Under the pieces are notes generated by a model. The model was not told where the DNA came from, made no database searches, and saw nothing but the letters and a program-made list of their open reading frames with translations. Source: Thioalkalivibrio sp. (lineage in GTDB: Bacteria; Pseudomonadota; Gammaproteobacteria; Ectothiorhodospirales; Ectothiorhodospiraceae). From it: a DNA stretch of 6,456 nt. Positions 1-6,003 of the stretch are shown here, one piece after another (the first letter of the stretch is position 1; each line of letters starts with the position of its first letter). The stretch spans positions 1-6,456 of the forward strand of contig PUOZ01000037.1 of NCBI GenBank assembly GCA_003553165.1. Direction: 5' to 3'. The position numbers and the translations under genes are program-made.

Positions 1-459
1 GGCACCTTGTTGTTCCGGGTGACTGAAGGCGACGATGGAGCGCTTCTGGCCGGGTGCGCGATAGCGGACCATGTACCAGAGGTGCCGGTTGATCGATTGG
101 GTGTCGACCGAAACCCGGGCACCCGGGGCCAAAGCAGCCAGGTATTCGGTCATGGGAATGGTCCCGAAGCGGGTTTGGGTCCGGGCGATGACCCGCCGCG
201 ATCCAGATTCGATGCGCAGCTCCGTCACGCCGGTCCGAGTGAACTCGCCGACGACGCCGATCAGAGCCGAGGCGGCCAGGGAAAGTAGTAGCGGGCTGTC
301 CCCGGGTGGGCCGATCAGTAAGGAGGCCAAGGCCAGCACCATCGCGACTGCATCCAGTGCCCAGCCGAAGGCCTGTGCGATCGGTGGCGTGCGTCGCCAG
401 ATCCGGGTGCCACCGTTTGGTATGGGTTCCTGCTCGATCGGGGACAGTATCAGGGACAT
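1..459 (-). CDS. Partial membrane protein, two TM helices plus beta-rich domain (C-terminus off the edge)
   Basis: An unbroken minus-strand frame of 153 codons starts at the ATG at 457-459 and leaves the window at base 1 without a stop, so the C-terminus is missing. The N-terminus (MSLILSPIEQEPIPNGGTRI) is polar. Two hydrophobic stretches follow, at about residues 30-50 and 55-70, separated by a short GPPGDSP turn, which suggests a helical hairpin in the inner membrane. From about residue 75 the chain is beta-rich with alternating basic residues (TELRIESGSRRVIART), like bacterial PH-like domains that follow two membrane helices. I do not recognise the family. The start is the first ATG of the frame; only a weak AGAG lies upstream. 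It is divergent from the plus-strand genes beginning at 582. Its 2TM-plus-beta layout resembles each half of the protein at 2070-3323, but I see no clear sequence identity. Reality of the gene: fairly sure. Function: unknown. Confidence 0.72.
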   Translation of the reverse strand, partial: MSLILSPIEQEPIPNGGTRIWRRTPPIAQAFGWALDAVAMVLALASLLIGPPGDSPLLLSLAASALIGVVGEFTRTGVTELRIESGSRRVIARTQTRFGTIPMTEYLAALAPGARVSVDTQSINRHLWYMVRYRAPGQKRSIVAFSHPEQQGA

Positions 460-581
460 GGCTCGCTCTGGCTCTCTGGCGTGGCCGGCAGGCGGTCGTC
501 TAGACCAGTGTAATCCGTCGTCGGCAGTTCGGGTCCCGTGCGGCGGTCGAACGGTGCTCCTGGCTAAGGCAATCGTTCCAG

Positions 582-728
582 ATGGTGCACCCAAACGATC
601 TCGCAAGCCACGAGGATGCGCTGCGGCATCGCCGCCGCAAGTATGGCGCGAATCAGTTTCTGTTCCTGGGCGGCGGCCTCGTCGCCATCCTCGGTGCAGT
701 CGTATTCTTGGCCCGTATCGGCGGTTGA
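582..728 (+). CDS. Small single-helix membrane protein, 48 aa
   Basis: This short frame starts at ATG 582 and stops with TGA at 726-728. The product has a charged N-terminal half (MVHPNDLASHEDALRHRRRK) and one hydrophobic helix at about residues 27-44 (FLGGGLVAILGAVVFLARIG). The cluster RHRRRK just before the helix predicts a cytoplasmic N-terminus by the positive-inside rule. A possible ribosome site, AAGG at 566-569, lies 12 bases before the ATG, which is a long spacing. GTG at 585 is an alternative start. The charged-then-hydrophobic pattern and GC-rich third positions favour a real gene, but its small size means chance cannot be excluded. No family is recognised. It is the first plus-strand gene after the divergent region at 460-581. 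Confidence 0.5.
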   Translation: MVHPNDLASHEDALRHRRRKYGANQFLFLGGGLVAILGAVVFLARIGG

Positions 729-900
729 GCGCCGCAGCTTCGGACAGCACCGGTTCTGCTTCCGCCCGCTGGGGGGAGAAGGCCCAGGCCAGGAAGCGCC
801 CAAACTTTGATCGTGTCGATGTGTACTGCGCGTTACCTGCTGGTAGTGGGCCATGTGATAGTGTTCCGTCGATTCGAGGCTCCGGCCCCGGGGGTGTCCG

Positions 901-987
901 ATGTCCGATCTCCGGCTTGTGCTGCCGTTGCTGTCCGTCTTGCTGCTGACGGGTTGCTTCACAGATGCTGCGACACGGCTGGCCTAG
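901..987 (+). pseudogene. Lipoprotein N-terminus that stops after 28 codons, probably truncated
   Basis: From ATG 901 the frame encodes 28 residues and ends at TAG 985-987. The start of the product is a textbook lipoprotein signal: a hydrophobic core (LVLPLLSVLLL) followed by the lipobox LTGC with the lipidated cysteine at residue 19. Only ten residues (CFTDAATRLA) would remain after signal peptidase II cleavage. A GGGGGTG run at 890-896 lies 4 bases before the ATG and could serve as the ribosome site. Beyond the TAG the frame gives no convincing protein, and a different frame carries the DUF6498-like remnant. I therefore read this as the 5' end of a lipoprotein gene whose remainder was lost. 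A genuinely tiny, entericidin-sized lipoprotein is the alternative. The signal sequence is seen; the truncation is inferred. Confidence 0.5.
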
Positions 988-1003
988 GGGGTAGACTCCG
1001 TAG

Positions 1004-1363
1004 GGTTTCGGACCAAGAGGTCGCGGGAATCAGGGCTGGCGCCCGGGGCGTTGGCTCTCCCACTTCGGTGCCTTCCACTTCGCCTACCTGATCGCCCTGA
1101 AGTCCGAGGCGGGCAGCCTGCGGGTCACGGACTGGCTGGTATTCGGCGTCATGACAGCGCGTTTCGCATGGAATCACCGCAGCTCCTACCGGCGGCACAT
1201 CGCCGCCGACCGCGAGGGCTTCCCGAACATCGGCACCATGATGTTCCTGCCCTTCTTGCGGGTTGTGCCCATGCACCTGACCATAGGCCTCGCCGCTGCA
1301 TTGGGCATGCAGGGTACGCTGGCAGGGGTCGTGATCTTGATCGCACGGGTGAAGCAAGGGTGA
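1004..1363 (+). pseudogene. 3' remnant of a DUF6498-like integral membrane protein gene
   Basis: A frame opens after TAG 1001-1003 and ends at TGA 1361-1363, with no ATG, GTG or TTG before ATG 1151. Recognisable protein begins near 1052 (WLSHFGAFHFAYLIAL), continues through a second hydrophobic segment (DWLVFGVMTARFAW) and contains the stretch PNIGTMMFLPFLRVVPMHLT, which I recall as typical of the C-terminal part of DUF6498 proteins. A last hydrophobic helix precedes the end at ARVKQG. Family members are about 200 residues or longer, so the N-terminal half is missing; none of the three forward frames at 730-1000 supplies it. Translation from ATG 1151 would give only 70 residues and no ribosome site precedes it. 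The stop lies 7 bases before the next gene, consistent with a former operon. The family assignment is from memory of its conserved C-terminus. Confidence 0.5.
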
Positions 1364-1370
1364 AATAGGA

Positions 1371-1961
1371 ATGATACAGGCACTTGGCGGTGTCCGGTCG
1401 GCGGTGCTGGCCATGTGGGTGGCTGTTTTCGTGTTGGGGTTCTCGGGTTGCGGCAGCCGAGACAGCAGCGGCGAGTTCTACACGGACTGGGATATCGCAG
1501 GCGGCTGCACCAGCACTGAGGGTGGGGCTGGCCGGCCCAGCGGCGCGGGCGGTGTGGTCGATGTCTGTGCCGACGTGGATCGGTACGACTGGATCTGGGT
1601 GACCTATGCGGCCGCGTGGTGCAGTATCAGCGGGCGGCAAGCGCCGCAGATTCGAGCCTTCGCGACGTCGACAGCGCCGAGAGTGAAGGTCTACACGGTG
1701 CTCACCAGCGGAATCGAACCGTTCGTCGGTGCCACCGAGCACGACGCCCGTGCCTGGGCTGGCTCACACCGCTTACCCGCAAGCCGGGTGCTCGCCGAGG
1801 AGAGCACGCGAGTGATTCCGCAGCACTTGCTGATCGGTCCGGATGGTCGGACCTGGTACCGCCATGTCGGCTTTCTCAGCAGCGAGGAGATGAGCCGGCT
1901 TCTGCATGAGTTCGAAGAGGGTGTCAGGGTACCGGACGTACGGTCGCTGCGCAGGCGTTGA
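1371..1961 (+). CDS. Thioredoxin-like lipoprotein with a CxxS active site
   Basis: This 196-residue protein begins with a lipoprotein signal: a hydrophobic segment at about residues 11-26 and the lipobox GFSGC with the lipid-bearing Cys27. Mature positions 2 and 3 are Gly-Ser, not Asp, so outer-membrane retention is expected if Lol rules apply. A glycine-rich linker with Cys46 and Cys66 follows. The thioredoxin-like part spans about residues 72-182: strand WIWVTYA, the active-site loop AAWCSIS (Cys84, Ser87), a helix, strand KVYTVL, and the likely cis-proline Pro150 in RVIPQHLLIGPDG, then a C-terminal helix. The resolving cysteine of a CxxC site is replaced by Ser, so this is a monothiol site or a non-reductase relative of TlpA/peroxiredoxin-type proteins. 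Cys46 and Cys66 could form a structural disulfide. ATG 1371 follows the remnant's stop by 7 bases, with AAGGG at 1356-1360 upstream; ATG 1413 would leave a very short signal. Partner unknown. Confidence 0.75.
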   Translation: MIQALGGVRSAVLAMWVAVFVLGFSGCGSRDSSGEFYTDWDIAGGCTSTEGGAGRPSGAGGVVDVCADVDRYDWIWVTYAAAWCSISGRQAPQIRAFATSTAPRVKVYTVLTSGIEPFVGATEHDARAWAGSHRLPASRVLAEESTRVIPQHLLIGPDGRTWYRHVGFLSSEEMSRLLHEFEEGVRVPDVRSLRRR

Positions 1962-2069
1962 TGGTCTAGAGGTAGATACCAGCGCCCCTGAACCGCATCC
2001 AGCGCCCGGCCGAAGTGATGCTGGAATTTAAACGCAAGCGGCTGCGCTGAGGACGGGCCGGGGGGCGTC

Positions 2070-3323
2070 GTGGTGTCGATGGGCATGGAGGGCAGAGAGC
2101 TTTTGTTCCGCCCGCGCGGAGCCGGTCGCTTCGTGCAGGTGGCCTTTCTTTCCATTTGGCTGGTGGCTTGGGCGATTGGTGAGGCTTTTGCTTTGTTCCT
2201 GCTCGGGCATGGCATCTGGGCGCTGTGGACTGGAAGCCCCGCGATGGGGCAAGGGGAGCCGCTGGGATGGGGCGTCGCACTGGCGGTCGGCACCTTCCTC
2301 GTCGTCTGGCTGAGCCTTTGGACACTCGGTGGCGTGATGGCCATGGAGGAGTGGCTGCGTCTGGTCTGGGCGAAACATCGGATACAAGTATTGCCCGATC
2401 GGCTCGAGCTGACCCGTCAATTGGGTCCCTGGACCACCACGCGGCGCCTCGCCCGCGCTGACATTCGGCGGATCTACGTTACGCCCTATCGGGCTGTGCT
2501 GACGGCGGAAACGGTGAATGGGATGGTCGACCTCACGGACCTGGGTCGGCCCGAGGAATTACAGGCAGCGGAAAGTTTTCTGAGAGCGGCTCTGCAACTG
2601 CGGGAAGACGATATGCCCGCCATCCCCAGCGTGCCACCCGCCGGGTGGCAGGAGATCGTGATTCCACGCGATCAACGGGCCCTGGTTCGGGATCTGAAGA
2701 CCCGACACACACAGGCGCTGCTGCTGTCCGGCGTGGCCGCCGTGGTTTCCCTCGTGGCCTGGCTGGTGTTGCGCGAGGCACTGCGCAATCCGGATCTGCT
2801 GGCGGTTGCGGCGATGTTGTGCGTGGCTGCGGCCTGGCTCGTATGGAAGGCGATCGGGTTGCACAAGGGCCGGAAGGAATGGCGGCTCGAGGCCGGGAAA
2901 CTGGTTCTTCAGCGTCGCTTCGGCAGCCGAGTGACCGCGGTTCTGGGTGAGGCTACGGCGCTGGAGTTGACCGAGCGAACGGACACCGACGGCGATCGCT
3001 GGTACGCGCTGGAGGCCATTGGCCAGCAATTCTCCGCAAAGCGACGTCGCGGACGTTCGGCGGGGAAGCCTGAAACCGCGCGAAAGGAGGCGCGGTTCAC
3101 TCTGTCCCAGACGTTGAACGATCCCACCGAACCGCGTCATCTCGGCCTCTGGCTGTCGCAACGCATCGTGGTTTCCTTGACGGACCGGGTCCCCGATGCA
3201 CCGGACCGTGCTGCGGAGGTCGCTGAACTGCGTCAGACGCTGCGCTCCTCCGGTCGACTTGGGCGTTTAATGGATAGGCTGCTCAGTCGGGTAGTGGAAA
3301 AGCCGGGCCGCAAAGGTATGTGA
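2070..3323 (+). CDS. Membrane protein with duplicated 2TM plus PH-like domain unit, 417 aa
   Basis: The protein contains two copies of one layout. Copy 1 has helices at about residues 21-48 and 66-92, then a soluble beta-rich stretch at about 104-178 (IQVLPDRLELTRQLG...). Copy 2 has helices at about 214-234 and 242-262, then a similar stretch at about 270-370 (WRLEAGKLVLQRRFG...). DRLELTRQLG and GKLVLQRRFG sit at the same place in each copy, which supports an internal duplication of a bacterial PH-like (YdbS-type) unit. A basic patch (SAKRRRGRSAGK, about 322-333) interrupts copy 2, and the C-terminus is basic and helical. The longest frame starts at GTG 2070, with GTG 2073, ATG 2079 and ATG 2085 as alternatives; the G-rich run at 2060-2065 does not settle it. 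It lies 108 bases after the thioredoxin-like gene on the same strand. Function unknown; inner-membrane location is confident. Confidence 0.78.
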   Translation: MVSMGMEGRELLFRPRGAGRFVQVAFLSIWLVAWAIGEAFALFLLGHGIWALWTGSPAMGQGEPLGWGVALAVGTFLVVWLSLWTLGGVMAMEEWLRLVWAKHRIQVLPDRLELTRQLGPWTTTRRLARADIRRIYVTPYRAVLTAETVNGMVDLTDLGRPEELQAAESFLRAALQLREDDMPAIPSVPPAGWQEIVIPRDQRALVRDLKTRHTQALLLSGVAAVVSLVAWLVLREALRNPDLLAVAAMLCVAAAWLVWKAIGLHKGRKEWRLEAGKLVLQRRFGSRVTAVLGEATALELTERTDTDGDRWYALEAIGQQFSAKRRRGRSAGKPETARKEARFTLSQTLNDPTEPRHLGLWLSQRIVVSLTDRVPDAPDRAAEVAELRQTLRSSGRLGRLMDRLLSRVVEKPGRKGM

Positions 3324-3732
3324 TGGTCCCAGACTGGCTGCCGCCAAGGGGTTTCTCAGGTTTCGGAAACGTCAGGAATCTCGGATGCCAACGGGCGGTA
3401 TCGGCCCAAACCGGTCAGCCGCACTGCAGCGAGCAACGACCGCAGCTTGATTGACAGCGGTCACCTATACCAGGGATCACCTTCAGCCCAGAGCAGGGAT
3501 CTGCGCCGCAGCAGCGCTGCACTTATGGGAGACGAGTCCTATTGCCGATTGGGTATCGGGTGTACGAGCCCTGGCCGGGGAATGGATCGGCCAGAGGCTG
3601 GACTGCACGCTATAAGGAAAGGCCTGACCGTCTGTGGTTCTTGAGCTTTTGGTGAGTTGGCTTGATCTGACCCCGGGGAAGAGGCGGCGCCCCGAAGGGC
3701 GCCGAAACGTGAGTAGGAGTCAGGATGGGAGA
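3324..3732. other. Intergenic region between converging transcription units
   Basis: About 410 bases separate the end of the 417-residue membrane protein gene (plus strand) from the end of fccB (minus strand). No frame here has a credible start, ribosome site and protein character together; short open stretches in all three forward frames at about 3450-3650 are what GC-rich DNA gives by chance, although decayed coding DNA cannot be excluded. Visible structures are a GACCGC/GCGGTC inverted repeat (3438-3443 and 3457-3462) and the hairpin at 3685-3704. I see no clear terminator for the plus-strand gene. Confidence 0.6.
3685..3704 (-). terminator. Probable transcription terminator of the fcc operon
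   Basis: A perfect 8-bp stem (CGGCGCCC/GGGCGCCG) closes a four-base loop. Read on the minus strand the loop is UUCG closed by a C-G pair, the exceptionally stable C(UUCG)G tetraloop common in bacterial terminators. It starts 28 bases after the fccB stop codon. The following minus-strand bases (CCTCTTCCCC) are pyrimidine-rich but lack a true U-tract, so termination may be partial or the hairpin may protect the mRNA 3' end. On the plus strand the loop is CGAA with no T-run, so service to the plus-strand gene is less likely. Confidence 0.65.
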
Positions 3733-5046
3733 TCAGCCCCAGATGTCGGCGGTGATGCCGTCGTACCAGCCCTTGGTGTAGATGGACTCGAGCTGACGGG
3801 TGGTGGCCGGGGCGTCTGCCGGGCTCACCCCCCCCGATCCGGGCACCAGGACCATCTGTCCATCCTCCCACTCCCTTTCACCGGGCTCGAACACGTAGAT
3901 GCCGGCAACGCTGATCGCGTGGTCGGGCGTGATCAGGCTGTAGCAGGTGTTCGCCGTCGGGGCTGACTTCGGCTCCAGGCCCGCCAGATCCCGGACAACC
4001 GCGGCCGCAGCGACCTTGCCCTGCCCATTCGCGGAATGGCCCGATTTCGGCATCGCACCGGCGATCGAGGCATCTCCGATCACGTAGATGCCGCGGTGGA
4101 CCCTCGACTCGAAGGTCATCTGGTTGACCGGGCACCAGTGGCCGACCGCAAGACCGGCGTCCTGTGCGACCTTCCCGGCCTGCTGGGCCGGTACGTAGTT
4201 GAGTACGTCCGCCTTGAACTCGTTGAAGCCAGCGTCGGAGATCGCGGTCAGGTTCGCAACGTCCACTTCCTCGACCATTCCACCGCGGGAGCTCGGAACC
4301 CACTCGATCATGTCGCCGTAGTGCTCCTTCCAGCCGGACATGAACAGGCCCTGCTTCGAGAAGTTCTCCTTGTTGTCGAGGATGATGATCTTCGACTTCG
4401 GCTTCTCCTTCTGGAAGTAATGCGCGACCATCGCCGCGCGCTCGTATGGCCCCGGCGGACAACGGAACGGGTTACCGGGTACCACCATCACGAACACGCC
4501 GCCGTCCGGCATCGCTTCCAGCTGACGACGCAGGATCATCGTCTGCTCGCCCGCCTTCCAGGCGTGCGGAACGCTCTCGGAGTCCGCCTCGGTGATGCCC
4601 TCGATGTTGTCATAGCGGAAGTCGATGCCCGGGGATACCACCAGGCGATCGTACTTCATGGTCTCGCCACCGGCGGTCTTCACGGTGCGCGCATCCGGGT
4701 CAATGCCGGTCACGGTGTCCTGCACCACCTTCACGCCATGGCGGCTCTGCAGCGCATCATAGGTCTGCGCGATGTCGTCCATTTGGGCATGACCGCCGAC
4801 CACCCAGTTGCTGCCGTAGCAGGTGTGGTAGGTGGCGTGGGGCTCGATCAGCGTCACGTTCAGGTCCGGGGAGAACCGCTTCAGATACTTGGCTGCGGTT
4901 GCACCGCCCGAGCCCCCGCCAATCACAATCACGTGGGCGTTCTTCGAGGCCTTGGCGACGCTGGATGCAGCACCGAACCCCACGACTGCCGAGGCACCGC
5001 CGATGCCGGCGGCCTTCAGAAACCTACGACGGGTAAAATGTGTCAT
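3733..5046 (-). CDS. fccB: Flavocytochrome c sulfide dehydrogenase, flavoprotein subunit
   Basis: FccB oxidises sulfide to sulfur in the periplasm and passes electrons through FAD to the cytochrome subunit FccA. The 437-residue precursor opens with a Tat signal (TRRRFLK at residues 5-11, hydrophobic stretch to about 33), matching export of a folded flavoprotein. The Rossmann motif GGGSGG (43-48) and acidic Glu68 bind the FAD adenosine part; GIYVIGDAS (319-327) is the second FAD contact. Cys76 in YHTCYGSNW aligns with the cysteine that carries covalent 8-alpha-S-cysteinyl FAD in the Allochromatium enzyme. Cys196 (NPFRCPPGP) and Cys368 (ANTCYS) have the spacing of its redox-active disulfide. 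A fourth cysteine, Cys305 (GHWCPVNQ), is also present. The length is normal and no membrane anchor is seen. The start has a good AGGGAG site (5056-5061) 9 bases upstream; the gene follows fccA by 20 bases. Confidence 0.95.
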   Translation of the reverse strand: MTHFTRRRFLKAAGIGGASAVVGFGAASSVAKASKNAHVIVIGGGSGGATAAKYLKRFSPDLNVTLIEPHATYHTCYGSNWVVGGHAQMDDIAQTYDALQSRHGVKVVQDTVTGIDPDARTVKTAGGETMKYDRLVVSPGIDFRYDNIEGITEADSESVPHAWKAGEQTMILRRQLEAMPDGGVFVMVVPGNPFRCPPGPYERAAMVAHYFQKEKPKSKIIILDNKENFSKQGLFMSGWKEHYGDMIEWVPSSRGGMVEEVDVANLTAISDAGFNEFKADVLNYVPAQQAGKVAQDAGLAVGHWCPVNQMTFESRVHRGIYVIGDASIAGAMPKSGHSANGQGKVAAAAVVRDLAGLEPKSAPTANTCYSLITPDHAISVAGIYVFEPGEREWEDGQMVLVPGSGGVSPADAPATTRQLESIYTKGWYDGITADIWG

Positions 5047-5066
5047 CTCGTTCTGCTCCCTTGCGC

Positions 5067-5375
5067 CTATTTGATGGTCCCGAAGTATTCGCCCATCTGG
5101 ACGAAATCCTCATCCGTGTAACCCAACGCGATACGGTTCATGATCGTGGCCGGCCGTGAGCCGTCCTTGAACATGCGCATCTGCATCACCAGGATGTCTG
5201 GCGGATACCCGACCAGGTTCGGCATATTGCCCGTACCGTCGATGCTGTGGCACGCGAAACAGTGCGTGGTGACCATCGCGGCGCGTTCCACGTCCGCAAC
5301 CGCCTGGGACACCCCGGCCAGGGCCGTGACGGACACCGCGATCGCGGCGAGAAACAAATTTACGGCTTTCATCAT
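5067..5375 (-). CDS. fccA: Monohaem cytochrome c subunit of flavocytochrome c sulfide dehydrogenase
   Basis: This 102-residue precursor is the likely electron acceptor of FccB. Residues 1-27 form a Sec signal peptide (hydrophobic LFLAAIAVSVTALAG, cleavage probably after AVA-27). The mature part of about 75 residues has one haem site, CFACH (39-43), with His43 as proximal ligand. Met79 in ATIMNRIA is the best candidate for the distal ligand, and the end (YTDEDFVQMGEYF) matches the closing helix of class I cytochromes c of this type. Only one haem site is present, unlike the dihaem FccA of Allochromatium, and like the short monohaem form known in some other sulfur oxidisers. Two ATGs lie in tandem (5375 and 5372); the strong GGAGGAG site at 5379-5385 is 3 or 6 bases away, so either may be used, with the second slightly favoured. 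Shares an operon with fccB. Confidence 0.92.
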   Translation of the reverse strand: MMKAVNLFLAAIAVSVTALAGVSQAVADVERAAMVTTHCFACHSIDGTGNMPNLVGYPPDILVMQMRMFKDGSRPATIMNRIALGYTDEDFVQMGEYFGTIK

Positions 5376-5378
5376 CTA

Positions 5379-5385
5379 CTCCTCC
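5379..5385 (-). promoter_or_regulatory. Strong ribosome binding site of fccA
   Basis: GGAGGAG on the minus strand matches the anti-Shine-Dalgarno core. It is the strongest such site in the window, fitting high expression of fccA. Distance to the two tandem ATGs is 3 and 6 bases, which slightly favours the second ATG as the true start. Confidence 0.8.
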
Positions 5386-5402
5386 GTTGGTATCAAAACG
5401 CG

Positions 5403-5439
5403 TCCGGCACTATGGCCAGACTTATCTGCTCAGGCCGGA
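5403..5439. repeat. Inverted repeat in the fccA leader region
   Basis: TCCGGC at 5403-5408 and GCCGGA at 5434-5439 form a perfect 6-bp inverted repeat around 25 bases. It lies in the 106-base gap between the methionine-rich gene and fccA. It could be a hairpin in the mRNA that sets the relative level of the upstream and downstream genes, or part of a promoter/operator. No convincing -35/-10 pair is visible nearby: GATAAG and CATAGT on the minus strand lack good partners. A 6-bp match in GC-rich DNA may be chance. Confidence 0.25.
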
Positions 5440-5481
5440 TTCCAAAAAAGGTCCCCGCTCGCTGAAACTCTTCGTATCTCC

Positions 5482-6003
5482 CTAGCGGAACGGCGACATC
5501 GGCATCAGGCTCTCCGGTCGCGTGAACCGGTTGATGTCGACCGACATCCGGCCCATCGTGCCCGTCATCGCCGCCATCGACTGGTTCATCTGCGACATCG
5601 AGTCGTTCATCGTGCCCATGTTGCGCGCCATCCCGCGGATGTTCAGCGCCAGATCGTTCATGTTCTCGCTCATGCTGCGCACATCGTCACCCATCATCTC
5701 CATCCCGATGCGCACCCGCTCGAAATCCGAGGACATCCCCGCCTGACCCTCGACCATGCTCTCCGCCATCACCTCCATGCGCCCCGCCATGAAGGTCATA
5801 TCCGCCGCCATCGTCGATACATCCAGGCCCATCTGCGTCACCGCCTTCGTCATCGTGCTCATGTCGCGACCCATGTTGAACATGAACAGCCCCATGCCGA
5901 TGAACGCCAGACCGACCCCCACCAGGAGAATGCCCGCCCCCGTCACCCGGGCGGCGGTCGTCGCGCGTGAACCAGGCTTTCCCGCTGGACCGGATTCGGC
6001 CAT
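5482..6003 (-). CDS. Membrane-anchored methionine-rich coiled-coil protein
   Basis: This 173-residue protein has a short N-terminus with Lys9, Arg13 and Arg19, one membrane helix at about residues 20-42 (GAGILLVGVGLAFIGMGLF), and a long C-terminal part that should lie in the periplasm by the positive-inside rule. Thirty residues are Met (17%). From about residue 37 to 160, hydrophobic residues recur at strict 3- and 4-residue steps, mostly Met; between 125 and 153 every core position is Met (125, 129, 132, 136, 139, 143, 146, 150, 153). One extra 4-residue step (stutter) occurs near 79-87. This predicts a helical coiled coil of about 120 residues. It contains no cysteine and no haem site. The start overlaps the stop of the upstream gene (TGATG), with GGAGAGG 5 bases before the ATG. 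It precedes fccA by 106 bases. I know no function; membrane scaffold for FccAB, copper handling or oxidant scavenging are guesses. Confidence 0.85.
   Translation of the reverse strand: MAESGPAGKPGSRATTAARVTGAGILLVGVGLAFIGMGLFMFNMGRDMSTMTKAVTQMGLDVSTMAADMTFMAGRMEVMAESMVEGQAGMSSDFERVRIGMEMMGDDVRSMSENMNDLALNIRGMARNMGTMNDSMSQMNQSMAAMTGTMGRMSVDINRFTRPESLMPMSPFR

Noticed and set aside
485..500. GTCTAGAC palindrome and a related TCTAGA near 1964 as recombination or operator sites
   Set aside because: Short palindromes expected by chance; the surrounding bases do not match.
71..949. Plus-strand frame of almost 300 codons
   Set aside because: The product is Arg/Ser/Pro-rich without domains. It overlaps the credible minus-strand membrane protein gene (1-459) and the plus-strand small gene (582-728).
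564..962. Minus-strand frame of 132 codons
   Set aside because: Low-complexity polar product with no ribosome site. It runs antisense to the 48-residue membrane protein and the lipoprotein signal.
1149..1742. Minus-strand frame of 197 codons
   Set aside because: Antisense to the DUF6498-like remnant and the thioredoxin-like lipoprotein; Arg/Ala-rich with no recognisable segment.
1691..2344. Minus-strand frame covering the 1962-2069 gap, with a fairly protein-like stretch (FKFQHHFGRALDAVQGRWYL)
   Set aside because: Most of it overlaps two better plus-strand genes antisense, and no start signal is seen. The pleasant-looking stretch is only about 35 codons.
3451..3470. TTGACA followed by TATACC as a promoter
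   Set aside because: The spacing is only 9 bases, far from the 16-18 needed, and no gene follows on the plus strand.
3447..3644. TTG-started plus-strand frame of 65 codons, and protein-like text in the neighbouring frames (such as ADWVSGVRALAGEWIGQRLD)
   Set aside because: All three frames are partly open here, none has a good start site, and I cannot match any to a known family. Decayed coding DNA is possible but not supportable.
4036..5121. Long plus-strand open frame opposite fccB
   Set aside because: Antisense shadow of a well-supported gene in GC-rich DNA; Arg/His/Gly-rich product without domains.
5140..5970. Long plus-strand frame with a strikingly His-rich product
   Set aside because: It lies opposite the methionine-rich gene and fccA. 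ATG codons read backwards are CAT (His), so the His richness is a mirror of the Met richness. It has no plausible start or protein-like ending.
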